Notes: generated by a model from the letters alone, not told the origin. 64,000 nucleotides of DNA from Nitrosomonas sp. (GCA_031316255.1 JALDQW010000001.1:3505485-3569484); one strand, 5' to 3'. Positions 1 through 9,589 are shown, numbered from the stretch's first letter. Numbers and translations are program-made.

Positions 1-1501
1 CCTGTGATGAAAACTGATGACGATATCCCAGTTCGTAGGCGAGCAGTTTTTCCGATCCGAATTTACCATTGCTATCGATGAAGCTTAAAGACGAAATCGG
101 GAAACTGGAGTTACCCGGCAAACCGGTTTTAAGACCAAGATTGATATGTGCATCATGTTCACTGCGGGAGGGCGTACGAATCGCGCGGGATACAGCCATC
201 CATACGGAGTTTTTATTATCTGGGATCCAGGTTAACCGCGCGTTGGGTTGAACTTCCAAGCCGCTGAACTCATTGTGATCCACCCGGGTTCCGATAGCAA
301 ACAAAAGCCGATCGGGAATCAGCACGATATCACTACGGACAAAACCGCTGAAGAAATGATTGGTCGCTTGCCGCGGATCAAAAGTGATCGCTTCTGAATC
401 GACAACCTTGTTTCGGTTCGCTCGGTAATGCGCGCCCCATGTAAAGTTATGTTTGTCCAGCAATGGAAAATTGTGTTGAAAATCAACATCAACACTTTCA
501 GCTTCATACTTTGAAATCGGTAACAGTTGATAATGGTTGCGGTCGTAAGCCGCCTGTAACCAAAGAGAAGACTTGTCAGAAAACGTTCTGTCCCAGCGAA
601 AACGCAGGTAACCGCCTTTTTGGTTATTGCGTTGCGCCTCGCCCGTAATTGTGGGTAAATCGAGGGTGTTTTTATCTATGGTTTGACCCAGCGCGTTATA
701 AAAGAGTTCGCCTTGCAACGTAAACTGATCGCTACCGCGGTTGTGGTCAACACGGAATCCCGCTCTGGCAGAATGCCATTGTTCATGGTTGTCGGCGCCA
801 GACAAACTGCGTGTACTGTCTCTTGAAAATCCTTTTGCAAAAATCCTGAATGGTGTTTTTTCATTAAACTTGCCACCGTGACGCGCGCTCATAAAACCGC
901 GTTCAAAACTTCCGCCACCGGCGGTCAAAAATGTTCCTTGTGTGTTGCTGGCGCTTTTAGTGATAATGTTAATCACACCATTGACTGCATTGGTTCCCCA
1001 CACCGAAGCTGCAGGACCGCGAATGACTTCGATACGTTCGATATCTTCCATCAAAGTATCTTGTTGCGCCCACAGTGTTCCGGCAAATAGTGGCGAATAA
1101 TCGCTGCGTCCGTCGACCAGCACCTGGACCTTGCTGGATGAAAAACCGTTAAAACCACGGATACTGACCGCCCATTTATCCGTGCTGATTCGTCCAACCT
1201 GCACACCCGGCGCCATGCGCAGCGCTTCCGGTATGCTGGTTACGCCTGACCGGCGGATATCGTCCTGGGTAATCACAAAAATAGCTGACGCCACTTCATT
1301 AAGCTTTTGTTTGTTCCGGGATACAGAAGACACGTTGACAACCCTGACATCCATCAATTCCTCGATCGTGAACTTCAGGAACGGATTATCACCAAACGCA
1401 GGACTGGCAACCGCATGAATGGCAATACAGCACAATACGACGCAAGAAAATAATCTATGGCACAGTGTATTTAAACGCCCCTTTCCGGCGTGCAGACACA
1501 T
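1..1501 (-). CDS. TonB-dependent outer-membrane receptor, C-terminus outside window
   Basis: The reading frame stays open from an ATG at 1501 (complement) to base 1, about 500 codons, so the gene runs off the left edge. The N-terminus has a hydrophobic export segment ending near AVASPA, then an EELMDV motif, then a plug domain with the pattern VFVITQDDIRRSG, LRMAPGVQV and IRGFNG shared with the other three receptors in the window. Beta-barrel strands follow. Such receptors import siderophores, haem, cobalamin or other large ligands using TonB energy; the ligand cannot be told from sequence. It lies 53 bp behind the next receptor on the same strand and looks like a tandem duplicate in one transcript. 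Confidence 0.9.
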   Translation of the reverse strand, partial: MCLHAGKGRLNTLCHRLFSCVVLCCIAIHAVASPAFGDNPFLKFTIEELMDVRVVNVSSVSRNKQKLNEVASAIFVITQDDIRRSGVTSIPEALRMAPGVQVGRISTDKWAVSIRGFNGFSSSKVQVLVDGRSDYSPLFAGTLWAQQDTLMEDIERIEVIRGPAASVWGTNAVNGVINIITKSASNTQGTFLTAGGGSFERGFMSARHGGKFNEKTPFRIFAKGFSRDSTRSLSGADNHEQWHSARAGFRVDHNRGSDQFTLQGELFYNALGQTIDKNTLDLPTITGEAQRNNQKGGYLRFRWDRTFSDKSSLWLQAAYDRNHYQLLPISKYEAESVDVDFQHNFPLLDKHNFTWGAHYRANRNKVVDSEAITFDPRQATNHFFSGFVRSDIVLIPDRLLFAIGTRVDHNEFSGLEVQPNARLTWIPDNKNSVWMAVSRAIRTPSRSEHDAHINLGLKTGLPGNSSFPISSLSFIDSNGKFGSEKLLAYELGYRHQFSSQ

Positions 1502-1554
1502 TTGTGTCCGTGTGATTAACCCACCAAACATACACCTGGCGCTGCGACTTGCCG

Positions 1555-3606
1555 TCAGAACTGCCATCGCGCCCCCACATAGATTCCCCTCGGAATAACA
1601 CCTTGTAATGTAGGGATGGTGTCGGAAACAAATTCCCGGTGATTTTCACTGAGCAAATTCTGGCCAACGAGAAACAACTCAACATTTTTGGTCGGCTTGA
1701 ATGTCAGATTTGCATCCATCGTGACATAATCGGGAATGTCATAAAACGCAATATTGCTGACATAACGCAGCCAAAGATTGAGTTGCAGTTTCTCGGTAAA
1801 GTCGTAATTCGAGCGAAATGATACGCGATGCTGCGGGGTTACACTGGCTGCGCCACCCGTTGTCGGATCAAGTTGCTTCAGAAATTCGTTCGCATGAATA
1901 TGCATATCCAAATAACTGTAGCTGGCCTGCAAGCGCCATTGATTCGACGGCTTCCAGTCAGCGGATGCTTCAACCCCAAAGGTATGCGCTGACGCACTGT
2001 TGCCAAGAACGACAGGTAAAACAAATTGCCCGGGAAAATCTGAATTGGTTGCAAATGTACCGAAATTGGAATCACGCAGTTGTGTATAGTCGTTATAAAA
2101 ACCGGTAATATCGACCGACGCCTGCGGGCTTATCTGATGGCGATAACCCACCTCATAGGCAATCAGCTTTTCCGAGTTAAAATTACTCGAACCCTGTATA
2201 GCCGTCAGGATCGAGCCGGAAAAAATTGGCAATCCAGGCAGCCCCTGAAGCTGCCGGACGACAGCGGTAACATCATTTTCACCCCGTGATGGTATGCGTA
2301 CGGCACGGGATACGGACATCCATGCAGAATTTGAGGAATTGGGCGTCCATATGAGACGCGCATTGGGCTGTACCTCGAGGCCGGTGAAATCGTTATGATC
2401 CAGACGCGTGCCTAAGGTGAGCACCAGGCGTTCGGGCAGCAATGAAATTTCGTCACGCACAAAAACGCCAAACTGATGATTGGTCTGTTTGCGGGGCGTG
2501 AATTTAGTTATAACGGAGTCAAAACTCGTATTGTGATAAAGCCGATAGTTGAGTCCCCAGGTGACATTGTGTTTTTCAAATAAACCAAAACGTTGCTGAA
2601 AATCAACATCAAAACTCTCTGCATCTGTGCTTCCGATAGGCTCCAGCTCAAAGCGAACACGGTCGTAATACATTTGCAGCATAACAGCGGATTGTTCGGA
2701 ATAAACCCGGTCCCAGCGCAAACGGATATTCCCCCCGGTGTTGTAACCGCGCGATTCGTTCTGAGGCATTCCGGGCAGATTGAGCTGACTGCGATCCACC
2801 GTATCGCCGTTGGCATTGTAGAAAATATCACCTTGCAGGGTAAATTGATCAATACCGCGTGCATGATCAAGGCGGAAGCCGCCTCGGGCTGAATGCCACT
2901 GGTTGTGAATATTATCGCCCGCAGTCGATGTCAAATGATCGCGTGTAAATCCCTTGGCATAAAACCGATAAGGCGTTGCATCGTTTATTTTGCCGCCGTA
3001 ACGTGCGCCAAAGAAACCGTGCTCGAAGCTGCCGCCTCCCGCAGTGAGCAATGCCCCTTGTGTGTCAGCCGCTTTTTTGGTGATGATATTGATGACGCCG
3101 TTGACCGCATTTGCGCCCCATACTGCAGCTGCCGGACCGCGGATAACTTCGATACGCTCGACATCCTCAAGCAGCGTATCCTGCTGTTCCCATTGTACCC
3201 CGGCGAACATTGGATGATAGACACTGCGGCCATCCATGAGCACCTGGAGCTTATTCGCAAAAACGCCATTAAATCCCCGGATGCTGATCGCCCATTTATC
3301 CGTGGATACCCGTTCAACCTGAACGCCAGGCGCCATACGCAATGCATCGGGGATGCTGGTCGCACCGGAACGCTTGATATCGTCCTGCGTAATGACAAAA
3401 ACGGCTGCGGCGACGTCATTCAATTTCTGTGAATGTCTTGACGCCGTAATCACCTCAATATTCATCAACTCCTCGATACTGAGCCCGAGCAATTGATTTT
3501 CAATATTTTTTCCGGCTGCACCGGCAATAGGCATAAAGCAACAAATAACAAGAAAGAACAATGACTTGACATTTGTTCGATTTGTATGATTGTTATTTAA
3601 AACCAT
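1555..3606 (-). CDS. TonB-dependent outer-membrane receptor
   Basis: A full-length receptor of 683 residues. It has a signal peptide (about residues 1-31, ending near IAGAAG), a short IEELMNIEV segment, a plug domain at about 50-175 (VFVITQDDIKRSG, then RGFNG, then ERIEVIRGPAAAVWGANAVNG) and a 22-strand-type barrel ending in the expected terminal aromatic residue (ARWQF). It closely resembles the receptors at 1-1501 and 49207-51279. Unlike the two receptors at 42.4 and 49.2 kb it has no YfiR-like gene next to it. The substrate is unknown. Nothing resembling a Fur box was confidently seen upstream. Confidence 0.93.
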   Translation of the reverse strand: MVLNNNHTNRTNVKSLFFLVICCFMPIAGAAGKNIENQLLGLSIEELMNIEVITASRHSQKLNDVAAAVFVITQDDIKRSGATSIPDALRMAPGVQVERVSTDKWAISIRGFNGVFANKLQVLMDGRSVYHPMFAGVQWEQQDTLLEDVERIEVIRGPAAAVWGANAVNGVINIITKKAADTQGALLTAGGGSFEHGFFGARYGGKINDATPYRFYAKGFTRDHLTSTAGDNIHNQWHSARGGFRLDHARGIDQFTLQGDIFYNANGDTVDRSQLNLPGMPQNESRGYNTGGNIRLRWDRVYSEQSAVMLQMYYDRVRFELEPIGSTDAESFDVDFQQRFGLFEKHNVTWGLNYRLYHNTSFDSVITKFTPRKQTNHQFGVFVRDEISLLPERLVLTLGTRLDHNDFTGLEVQPNARLIWTPNSSNSAWMSVSRAVRIPSRGENDVTAVVRQLQGLPGLPIFSGSILTAIQGSSNFNSEKLIAYEVGYRHQISPQASVDITGFYNDYTQLRDSNFGTFATNSDFPGQFVLPVVLGNSASAHTFGVEASADWKPSNQWRLQASYSYLDMHIHANEFLKQLDPTTGGAASVTPQHRVSFRSNYDFTEKLQLNLWLRYVSNIAFYDIPDYVTMDANLTFKPTKNVELFLVGQNLLSENHREFVSDTIPTLQGVIPRGIYVGARWQF

Positions 3607-3995
3607 GCTTTTTTTTCAGACTGACCGGGTAATTTTAGTTTGAGAAGAAGAATTTTTTCAGACAGGCATGGTATAGGAAGAGATCGCACTATAAAGTCAT
3701 GAAAAAAAGTGCTTTGATATTCTTTTTATACTGATTGTGAATGAAAATTTGGCTAAACTTTGCGCAGCAAAATAACGCTGCACCCGTAATGCTGGGACAT
3801 TACGCGCGGTTACCATTCACAAACCGATACCGGAAACTTATCGGATACTAAAATCGGATTAATCGTACCAATCTAACGTGATCGAACATTACCGGATTTT
3901 TTAAGGGGATCGCAAAAATTCAGCGATTTAAAACAAGGCGGGCAGGCTATACTGATGAATTGCGTATTATGCCGATGAATTTTTAGAGGTGTCCG
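3607..3995. other. intergenic region, receptor promoter side
   Basis: This 389-bp AT-rich stretch lies between the receptor start at 3606 and the hslO stop at 3996, both on the minus strand. It should carry the promoter of the receptor pair. The only structure I can support is a short repeat-like segment at its right end (3905-3994). Confidence 0.5.
3905..3994 (+). repeat. possible short divergent copy of the MITE-like repeat
   Basis: It begins GGGGATCGCAAAAATT, contains TTTAAAACAAGGCG and ends GAATTTTTAGAGGTGTCC. This follows the order of the longer element at 21770-21912: GGGC start, TTTAAACAAGACGAGGCG core, TTTTTAGAAGCGCCC end. The interior is much shorter. Homology is plausible but not proven by eye. 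Confidence 0.4.
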
Positions 3996-4850
3996 TCAGT
4001 GAATTGTCGGCCCGGCTTCACGGAAAATAGCGTCTATGGCCAACGCATCGAAACGGTACTCGCGGTTGCAGATGTCGTCATGCACAACAATTTCTCCGCG
4101 TTCGCTCAAAATCGCATCCACCTCTTCGCGGCCGAGCGATTGCAGCAAGTCATAGATTTTCGACGCATCTTCACGGCATCCATAGCTGACGGATTGCGCA
4201 TCGAAAATGCGAATGGTTTCTTCAAAAAATAACCGTGTCAGGATTTCCTCGGCGGTCAGTTTGAATAAATCCTGATCGTGCGTAGTTGCTGCCAGCGCTT
4301 CAATACGTGTCCAGCCATCGGGATCGCACTGATCGGCCGAAGGCAGTTTTTGCAGCAGAATGCCAAAAAGGGCATTATCCGATGCCGTCAAAAAAAGGCG
4401 GGACGGCAACTGCTCGGATTGTTTGAAATAATGCTCAAAAATTTCACCGATGGTATCGCCATCGAGCGGCACGATGCTCTGGTAAGCCTCGCGCATGGAA
4501 TGCATATCCAGCGTCAATACCAATTGGCCATGCCCTAATAGACTCGGCACCGGCTGTGCGGCCACTTCTGCAGCGTATTTCGCCATACCTCTTAACTGCA
4601 GACTGTCATCACAGTCAATAACCAGCATCGAAACCGGCCCGTCGCCTTTCAACTGCACAGTCAGGCGGCCGGATTGTTTAAGATTATCCCCCAGCAATAG
4701 TGCAGTAGCGCTCAGTTCTCCGAGCAATTGCACCACGGGTTCGGGATACTGCCGGTCTTTCAGCATCTGCTGCCAGACACTTTCCACGCGCACCACTGCG
4801 CCACGGATATCCAGATTCTCAAGTAAAAAGCGTTGTACGTAATTATTCAT
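3996..4850 (-). CDS. hslO: Hsp33-family chaperonin with degenerate redox zinc site
   Basis: Hsp33 is a cytosolic redox-switched holdase. The protein is 284 residues from the ATG at 4850, chosen because the product then starts MNNYVQRFLLENLDIRG as in other Hsp33 proteins and lies 13 bp past the hypF stop. The N-terminal substrate-binding fold is normal. The C-terminal switch normally binds zinc with CxC and CxxC. Here the first pair is YGC (only Cys225 left) and the second is DDIC (Asp258, Cys261), so two of the four zinc ligands are gone while the surrounding EEVDAILSERGEI linker is kept. The peroxide-sensing switch is probably altered or absent. The gene is last in the hyp block and is probably co-transcribed with it. 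Confidence 0.9.
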   Translation of the reverse strand: MNNYVQRFLLENLDIRGAVVRVESVWQQMLKDRQYPEPVVQLLGELSATALLLGDNLKQSGRLTVQLKGDGPVSMLVIDCDDSLQLRGMAKYAAEVAAQPVPSLLGHGQLVLTLDMHSMREAYQSIVPLDGDTIGEIFEHYFKQSEQLPSRLFLTASDNALFGILLQKLPSADQCDPDGWTRIEALAATTHDQDLFKLTAEEILTRLFFEETIRIFDAQSVSYGCREDASKIYDLLQSLGREEVDAILSERGEIVVHDDICNREYRFDALAIDAIFREAGPTIH

Positions 4851-4863
4851 AACTTTCATTATT

Positions 4864-5997
4864 TCATGTTTTCTGCAGCGTTTGAAGCGCAATCCATGCC
4901 TGCCCTAATGCAATCGCGCTGTCATCAGGCGGTAATTTTTCTGCGGACAGGAGGCTGATGGAACACCCTTCAAGCCGGTTTTTTAGTTCTTTAAGCAGGA
5001 TTCCATTATGAAAGCAGCCACCGCCAAGCGCAAGCCGGGTAACGCCATAGTACTGGGCGGCGCGCCTCGCCCACGCTGCCAGTCCAGCGCTTAAGGTCGC
5101 GTGAAACACTGCCGCAGCTTTCGCGACATCCCGAACAAAATCCGGTTCGTTAACTATGACACCCAACAGCGGCGAGAAATCCAGCAGGTTATCGTCTGTT
5201 ATCCGATATCCATTCATGAGCGCATCTGCAGGGCCATTTTTTTCGGCCAGCTGTTGCAGCGCAATCGCTGCCTGCGCCTCATGCGACTGAACCAGACACA
5301 CACCGAGCAAACCGGCTGCCGCATCGAATAATCGCCCCATACTCGAGGTTTGCGGACAGTTGATATTGTTTTGCAGCATGGCCGCAACAGACTGTGCAGC
5401 AGGCTGCCCGTGAAAACGTTGCACAATTTCGTCAATGCGTCCCAGCTTTGCCATCGCAGCCGCGGCCATCCGCCACGGCTCCCTTGCCGCACGGTCGCCA
5501 CCGGGCAATGCCAGCGGCGCCAGATGGCCGATGCGCTGAAATTCGCAACCGTCCACCCGCAACAGTTCTCCGCCCCAAGACGTATTGTCCGTTCCAAGCC
5601 CTACCCCATCGAGCGCCAGTCCCAACACCGGAGCGGCAACCTGATGTTCGGCGCAGACCGCCGCAATATGCGCGTGATGATGCTGCACTGCCATCACCGG
5701 AATACCCATTTGCGCAGCAAAGGCACACGCAAACTCGGTGCTGTAAAAATCCGGATGCAAATCATGCACCGCAATTTCAGGCTCGATTTTCAGCCTATGA
5801 CACATGGCGGCAACCGTATCGTCCAGTCTGCGCCGGGCTTCGGCATTGTCCAGGTCGCCGATAACGGGCGAGAGATACGCTTTATTGCCTTGCGTCAAAC
5901 AAATGGTGTTTTTCAGCCATGCGCCGCAGGCCAGCACGGCCGGCCCGCATGCAGGCAGATCGATTTGGGTGATGGCGGATGGCGCAATTTCAGCCAC
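4864..5997 (-). CDS. hypF: HypF-type carbamoyltransferase, short form (Kae1-like module only)
   Basis: HypF makes the thiocarboxamide on HypE that becomes the CN ligands of the [NiFe] site. Full-length HypF is about 750 residues: acylphosphatase, zinc fingers, YrdC-like and Kae1-like domains. This protein has 377 residues and starts at the Kae1-like module ([56 protein letters not shown]). The three N-terminal domains are missing. Ralstonia eutropha HypF1 is also a short form, so this may be functional rather than broken. It overlaps hypB by 8 bp, which argues for a real start near 5997 and against a recent deletion. Confidence 0.88.
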   Translation of the reverse strand: MAEIAPSAITQIDLPACGPAVLACGAWLKNTICLTQGNKAYLSPVIGDLDNAEARRRLDDTVAAMCHRLKIEPEIAVHDLHPDFYSTEFACAFAAQMGIPVMAVQHHHAHIAAVCAEHQVAAPVLGLALDGVGLGTDNTSWGGELLRVDGCEFQRIGHLAPLALPGGDRAAREPWRMAAAAMAKLGRIDEIVQRFHGQPAAQSVAAMLQNNINCPQTSSMGRLFDAAAGLLGVCLVQSHEAQAAIALQQLAEKNGPADALMNGYRITDDNLLDFSPLLGVIVNEPDFVRDVAKAAAVFHATLSAGLAAWARRAAQYYGVTRLALGGGCFHNGILLKELKNRLEGCSISLLSAEKLPPDDSAIALGQAWIALQTLQKT

Positions 5998-6844
5998 TGG
6001 AATGCAGCGGCTGCGATATCGCCTTTTGCGTCGTAACCGTGCGATGGTGACCGGCTTTAATCCAGTCTATCCAGTCCTGCATGCCTGTTCCCTGAGTGGC
6101 CGATATCTGGAATATTTGCAGCGCCGGGTTGATACGCTGCGCATACTCAATCGTCCGCTCGACATCGAATGACAGATAAGGCAGTAAATCGCATTTGTTT
6201 AACAGCATCAGATCGGCGGCATGAAACATGTCGGGATACTTCAACGGTTTGTCCTCGCCTTCAGTGACCGACAGGATGACAACCTTATGCGCTTCGCCAA
6301 GGTCGAAACCGGCGGGACAGACCAGATTGCCGACATTCTCGACGAACAGCACACTGTTATCCTGCAAGTCCAGTTTTTCCATGGCATGGCCCACCATATG
6401 CGCATCCAGATGGCAGCCCTTACCGGTATTGATCTGTATCGCGGGCACGCCGGTGGCACGGATTCGCAGCGCGTCCTGATCAGTCTGCTGGTCGCCTTCT
6501 ATCACTGCAATCGACGGGCTTTGCTGCAATGCGTTCAATGCATTAATCGTCTCAATCAGCAGCGTGGTTTTTCCCGAGCCGGGACTGGAAACCAGATTCA
6601 ACATAAAAATCCCATGACCGGTCAGGTAACGCCGGTTATCGTCCGCATAACGGTTATTTTTCGCCAGAATATCCTGCTCTATCCTGACCCTGCGCGACGC
6701 GCTCACACCCGACACATGATCCGGCGCATGGCCACGGACATGTGAATACGCATGACTGTCCACCGCATCACCGTGATCGTGATGATGCAGTATTTTGCCA
6801 TCCATATGAACCTGATCCGTTCCGCAGCCGCATGTCGTACACAT
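5990..6844 (-). CDS. hypB: HypB nickel-inserting GTPase
   Basis: A 284-residue GTPase that, with HypA, delivers Ni2+ to the hydrogenase large subunit. The N-terminus carries the high-affinity CTTCGCG metal motif. A histidine-rich stretch at about residues 19-43 (HHHDH, SHAYSH, HAPDH) is typical of nickel-storing HypB proteins. The P-loop is [11 protein letters not shown] and the later GTPase motif is NKCDLLPY. It sits 12 bp after hypA and overlaps hypF. Confidence 0.96.
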   Translation of the reverse strand: MCTTCGCGTDQVHMDGKILHHHDHGDAVDSHAYSHVRGHAPDHVSGVSASRRVRIEQDILAKNNRYADDNRRYLTGHGIFMLNLVSSPGSGKTTLLIETINALNALQQSPSIAVIEGDQQTDQDALRIRATGVPAIQINTGKGCHLDAHMVGHAMEKLDLQDNSVLFVENVGNLVCPAGFDLGEAHKVVILSVTEGEDKPLKYPDMFHAADLMLLNKCDLLPYLSFDVERTIEYAQRINPALQIFQISATQGTGMQDWIDWIKAGHHRTVTTQKAISQPLHSSG

Positions 6845-6856
6845 TTTTATTTCACC

Positions 6857-7198
6857 TTATTCCACTTCGAGTTCCTTGATCTGCATTTCCTCGCCGCGGA
6901 TTACCGTTATCGCATGATTACCGCAGATTGGGCACCCATCATAACGCGTAGTAATGGCAATCTCGCAATGACACTGCTCGCACCACCCACACCCGGCAAT
7001 ATCAATGATTACGAGCGTTGCCTGCTGCGCAATGGTGCCGTCCACAACGGTGGAGAAACAAAACTGCAACGCGTCCTTCTCCACACAGGATAATTGCCCG
7101 ACTTCCATCCACACGGTTTTGACACGGGAAAAACCTTGCGCCACTGCCGCGTCTTCAATAATCCGCACCATATTCTCCACAAGCGACAGTTCATGCAT
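6857..7198 (-). CDS. hypA: HypA nickel metallochaperone
   Basis: A 113-residue protein starting MHELSLVENMV, where His2 is the expected Ni2+ ligand. The zinc-binding loop is degenerate-looking but present: CGWCEQCHCE, then CPICGNH. It partners HypB in nickel insertion. It is the first gene of the tight hypA-hypB-hypF-hslO series. hypC, hypD and hypE are not in this window and must lie elsewhere if the hydrogenase matures. Confidence 0.95.
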   Translation of the reverse strand: MHELSLVENMVRIIEDAAVAQGFSRVKTVWMEVGQLSCVEKDALQFCFSTVVDGTIAQQATLVIIDIAGCGWCEQCHCEIAITTRYDGCPICGNHAITVIRGEEMQIKELEVE

Positions 7199-7358
7199 AT
7201 CTACTTCCTGTTAATCCACACCGCAGACACGCCATACCTTTCTGCAGCGTCAAACAATTATCACGCGCCATTGATCACGTTTGACGTCATGTAATTTAGG
7301 TAAATCCAATATACGATTGCCAGACCTATGCTTCGCGTCGTTTTGAAAAGTTTCAAGA

Positions 7359-7793
7359 CTACATAATCCGTTGGTTAATAAACCGGACTGCGGCATTCAA
7401 ATTATCAGCCGCCTGATTACTGAGCGGATCGCCCAACGCAAAATTATAACCGCGAATGCGCAATAAAAAAGCAGCCGGCGCATCGCATCGATAAACCTGT
7501 CGGTAAACATGCAGCAATGCGGCTGGCGTCAACGCATGACTGGTATAGCTGTCATCCTGTTGCGCCTGAATCGCAGAAAAATGAAACGGCTCGGCGCAAC
7601 TGACATCGGCATCGGCAAATACCACCTGCCCGCAGCCCTGCAGATCGGTAACATGCTCAATCAGCAACTGCATATCCGCCTGCACACGGACATGCGCCCG
7701 CTCCGGCTGCCGGAACCGCTCCACCAGCAACGGCCCCAACGCATCATCACCGCGCCCCGGATTACCATAACCAAACAGAAGTATTTTCGCCAT
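7359..7793 (-). CDS. hoxW: hydrogenase maturation endopeptidase, HoxW-like
   Basis: A 144-residue protease of the HyaD/HoxW type that removes the C-terminal extension of the large subunit once nickel is in place. The N-terminal GYGNPGRGDDALGP motif with the nickel-sensing acidic residues is intact, and a second conserved Asp lies in FADAD. The SHALTPAALL segment is typical of proteases acting on group 3d enzymes, so its substrate is probably HoxH (26660-28174) about 19 kb away. A 160-bp gap separates it from hypA. Confidence 0.88.
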   Translation of the reverse strand: MAKILLFGYGNPGRGDDALGPLLVERFRQPERAHVRVQADMQLLIEHVTDLQGCGQVVFADADVSCAEPFHFSAIQAQQDDSYTSHALTPAALLHVYRQVYRCDAPAAFLLRIRGYNFALGDPLSNQAADNLNAAVRFINQRIM

Positions 7794-7873
7794 CAGTTCA
7801 TGAGATCAGTGCACACGGTTGAGCCGTCGAAAAGCGTTTGATAGGATACAATCGTTTTTTTCCAGGAAATACC

Positions 7874-8077
7874 ATGCAAAAACTGCTCATCCTATTGGGA
7901 ATCATTTTACTCATTCTGGGCTTGGCCTGGCCGCTGCTGTCCAAATTCCCGTTCGGCCGCCTGCCGGGCGATATTGTTATCGAACGGGAAAATTTTACCT
8001 TCTATTTCCCGCTGATGACAGGGCTATTGATCTCAATTGTTTTGTCGGTATTGCTGTGGTTCTGGATACGCAAATGA
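7874..8077 (+). CDS. DUF2905-family small membrane protein
   Basis: A 67-residue protein from the ATG at 7874; an upstream start at 7838 is less likely because the family begins MQKLLILLG. It has two membrane helices (about residues 3-20 and 44-63) around the family motif FPFGRLPGDIVIERENFTFYFP. The function of the family is unknown. It stands alone on the plus strand between hoxW and an insertion sequence. Confidence 0.8.
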   Translation: MQKLLILLGIILLILGLAWPLLSKFPFGRLPGDIVIERENFTFYFPLMTGLLISIVLSVLLWFWIRK

Positions 8078-8193
8078 GCCGCAGCAACCTTACATGATTC
8101 TTCCTGCGCCGCTGACAAACCGATTGCAAAGTGAACCGGCAGAATAACAATTGTTTTGATGAACGGCGCGACGCTGTTACACCCGCCCCGATC

Positions 8194-8213
8194 ACACAGA
8201 ATCATCATAAAGT
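8194..8213. repeat. 20-bp direct repeat flanking the insertion sequence, left copy
   Basis: The 20 bases ACACAGAATCATCATAAAGT occur here and again at 9570-9589, exactly bracketing the element. This is most simply a target-site duplication. It is unusually long for most IS families. Confidence 0.85.
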
Positions 8214-9569
8214 GTTGTCAACAAATAGAATTGTCCGGTTTTATAGCAAATAAACTGTCCGCTTTGCAATTAAACGCAGTGAACTCCTCTCGATGTTCAT
8301 TGCGAAGCTGTGGCGGCGGATTTACGCAACAGCTTTTCATCATGTTTTATTTCCTGGCCTGCTTTATCGTACTGGGCAATTTTCCGCGGCCCATGCAAGA
8401 TCGCTAACTTGCCGTCGGGATAGCGCAGTACTGTCACCTTGGCCTTCACGTAATGACACCGATGTTGATTGGCAGGAATTTGCAGCTTCAAGTTGTTGAA
8501 GCTGACGCAATTGTCATGACCCACGACACGCTCATGACGCTCGCACAGGAAATCCTCAATTTCTCCACCGATCCAGGGTACAAATGCTGATCCATCTACC
8601 GCAGCAGGCTGCTTGAATTCATCGTTAAAAGCAGGCATATAGACTTCCTGCAGATAACGGTTTGCCGTTTCCATGTCGGCGATGCCTGCCAGCGCCAGTT
8701 CCTTGGGTAAACGTTCTTGATGGGTGCGGAACATGCGCTCACTGCGTCCACGCGCCTGTGGCGAGTAGGCCGCGATCATTTCAATTCCGAGCCGCTTCAT
8801 GGCTTGTCCAAACTGCGTAAGATTATGTTTGTCTACTTTGCCACCAGCCTCTGGTGTATGCCAGTAGTGACTGCCTCGGTCTGAATAAAAGGAACAGAAC
8901 AATCCTTGCTTCTCTATCACCGCCTGAACGCCTCTGAAGCTGCTGGCAGTGCCTTCTTCCTGAACAAAAAACATCGAGTAATGTTCACTGGTTGCATCGT
9001 CCATAGTGACGATTAAATCCCATTTCTGATTGGCTACCCATTCATGGGTGCTGCCATCCTGATGAATCATCATTCCGGTCAGTGGTGAGCGTTCACGACG
9101 TTTTCGATGCGCGCCACGCTTTGATGTACGTTTGATCAACCCAGCTTCTTGTAACCGGCTCTTAACCCACGTATAACTGCGTGTGCCACCGTCCTTGCAA
9201 TACCATGCATGAAAATGCCTGGCATTCCAGCCAGAATAACGGTTGCGATACTGTTCCGTTAAACGCATCACTTCATCCACTGGCGCACAGCGGTGCGATG
9301 CCTGGGTCAGCCGCTTGTCCAATAACGCATCCAGACCACCTTCGTCGTATTTGTTCATGTAGCGCCGAAATGTGCGATCACATACACCAAGCAGCTTTGC
9401 TGCTTCGTCTTGCGTGATACTCCCACTTTTATAATTCCCATAGGCTTCCTCAAATCTCATCTTCCGTGTCTCCTGTAGCCATTCTGTCCGTTTCATCCTT
9501 GTCCCTCCTGGGACTAAGATAATCCGGACAAATCATTTGCTACATACCCGGACAGTTTATTTGTTCTCT
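8214..9569 (-). mobile_element. ISNCY/IS1202-like insertion sequence
   Basis: A 1,356-bp element bounded by 20-bp direct repeats. The ends are imperfect inverted repeats that both carry AACAAATA, TGTCCGG, TAGCAAAT and TGTCCG in the same order and spacing (left about 8221-8263, right about 9521-9563). It holds one transposase gene. From memory, members of the IS1202 group make long target duplications, which fits the 20 bp seen here. The element looks complete and recent. Confidence 0.85.
8297..9496 (-). CDS. ISNCY-family DDE transposase
   Basis: A 399-residue transposase. The N-terminal helix-turn-helix is at about residues 15-60 (ITQDEAAKLLGVCDRTFRRYMNKY). An rve-type integrase core follows, with MTMDDATSEHYS and FYSDRGSHYW giving the first two Asp residues and the SPQARGRSERM segment giving the Glu. 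The start at 9496 is supported by an AGGAGGGACAAGG ribosome site. The frame is intact. Confidence 0.9.
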   Translation of the reverse strand: MKRTEWLQETRKMRFEEAYGNYKSGSITQDEAAKLLGVCDRTFRRYMNKYDEGGLDALLDKRLTQASHRCAPVDEVMRLTEQYRNRYSGWNARHFHAWYCKDGGTRSYTWVKSRLQEAGLIKRTSKRGAHRKRRERSPLTGMMIHQDGSTHEWVANQKWDLIVTMDDATSEHYSMFFVQEEGTASSFRGVQAVIEKQGLFCSFYSDRGSHYWHTPEAGGKVDKHNLTQFGQAMKRLGIEMIAAYSPQARGRSERMFRTHQERLPKELALAGIADMETANRYLQEVYMPAFNDEFKQPAAVDGSAFVPWIGGEIEDFLCERHERVVGHDNCVSFNNLKLQIPANQHRCHYVKAKVTVLRYPDGKLAILHGPRKIAQYDKAGQEIKHDEKLLRKSAATASQ

Positions 9570-9589
9570 ACACAGAATCATCATAAAGT
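9570..9589. repeat. 20-bp direct repeat flanking the insertion sequence, right copy
   Basis: Identical to 8194-8213. Together they mark the boundaries of the ISNCY-like element. Confidence 0.85.

Noticed and set aside
4864-5997. hypF as a broken pseudogene
   Set aside because: The module present is complete, and its start overlaps hypB in normal operon style; natural short HypF forms exist.
5350-6036. Long plus-strand frame (228 codons) opposite hypF
   Set aside because: Arg/His/Pro-rich antisense shadow of hypF and hypB, with no recognisable domain.
8194-9589. dif-like Xer site beside the ISNCY-like element
   Set aside because: No pair of XerC/XerD-like half-sites with the right spacing was visible on either flank.
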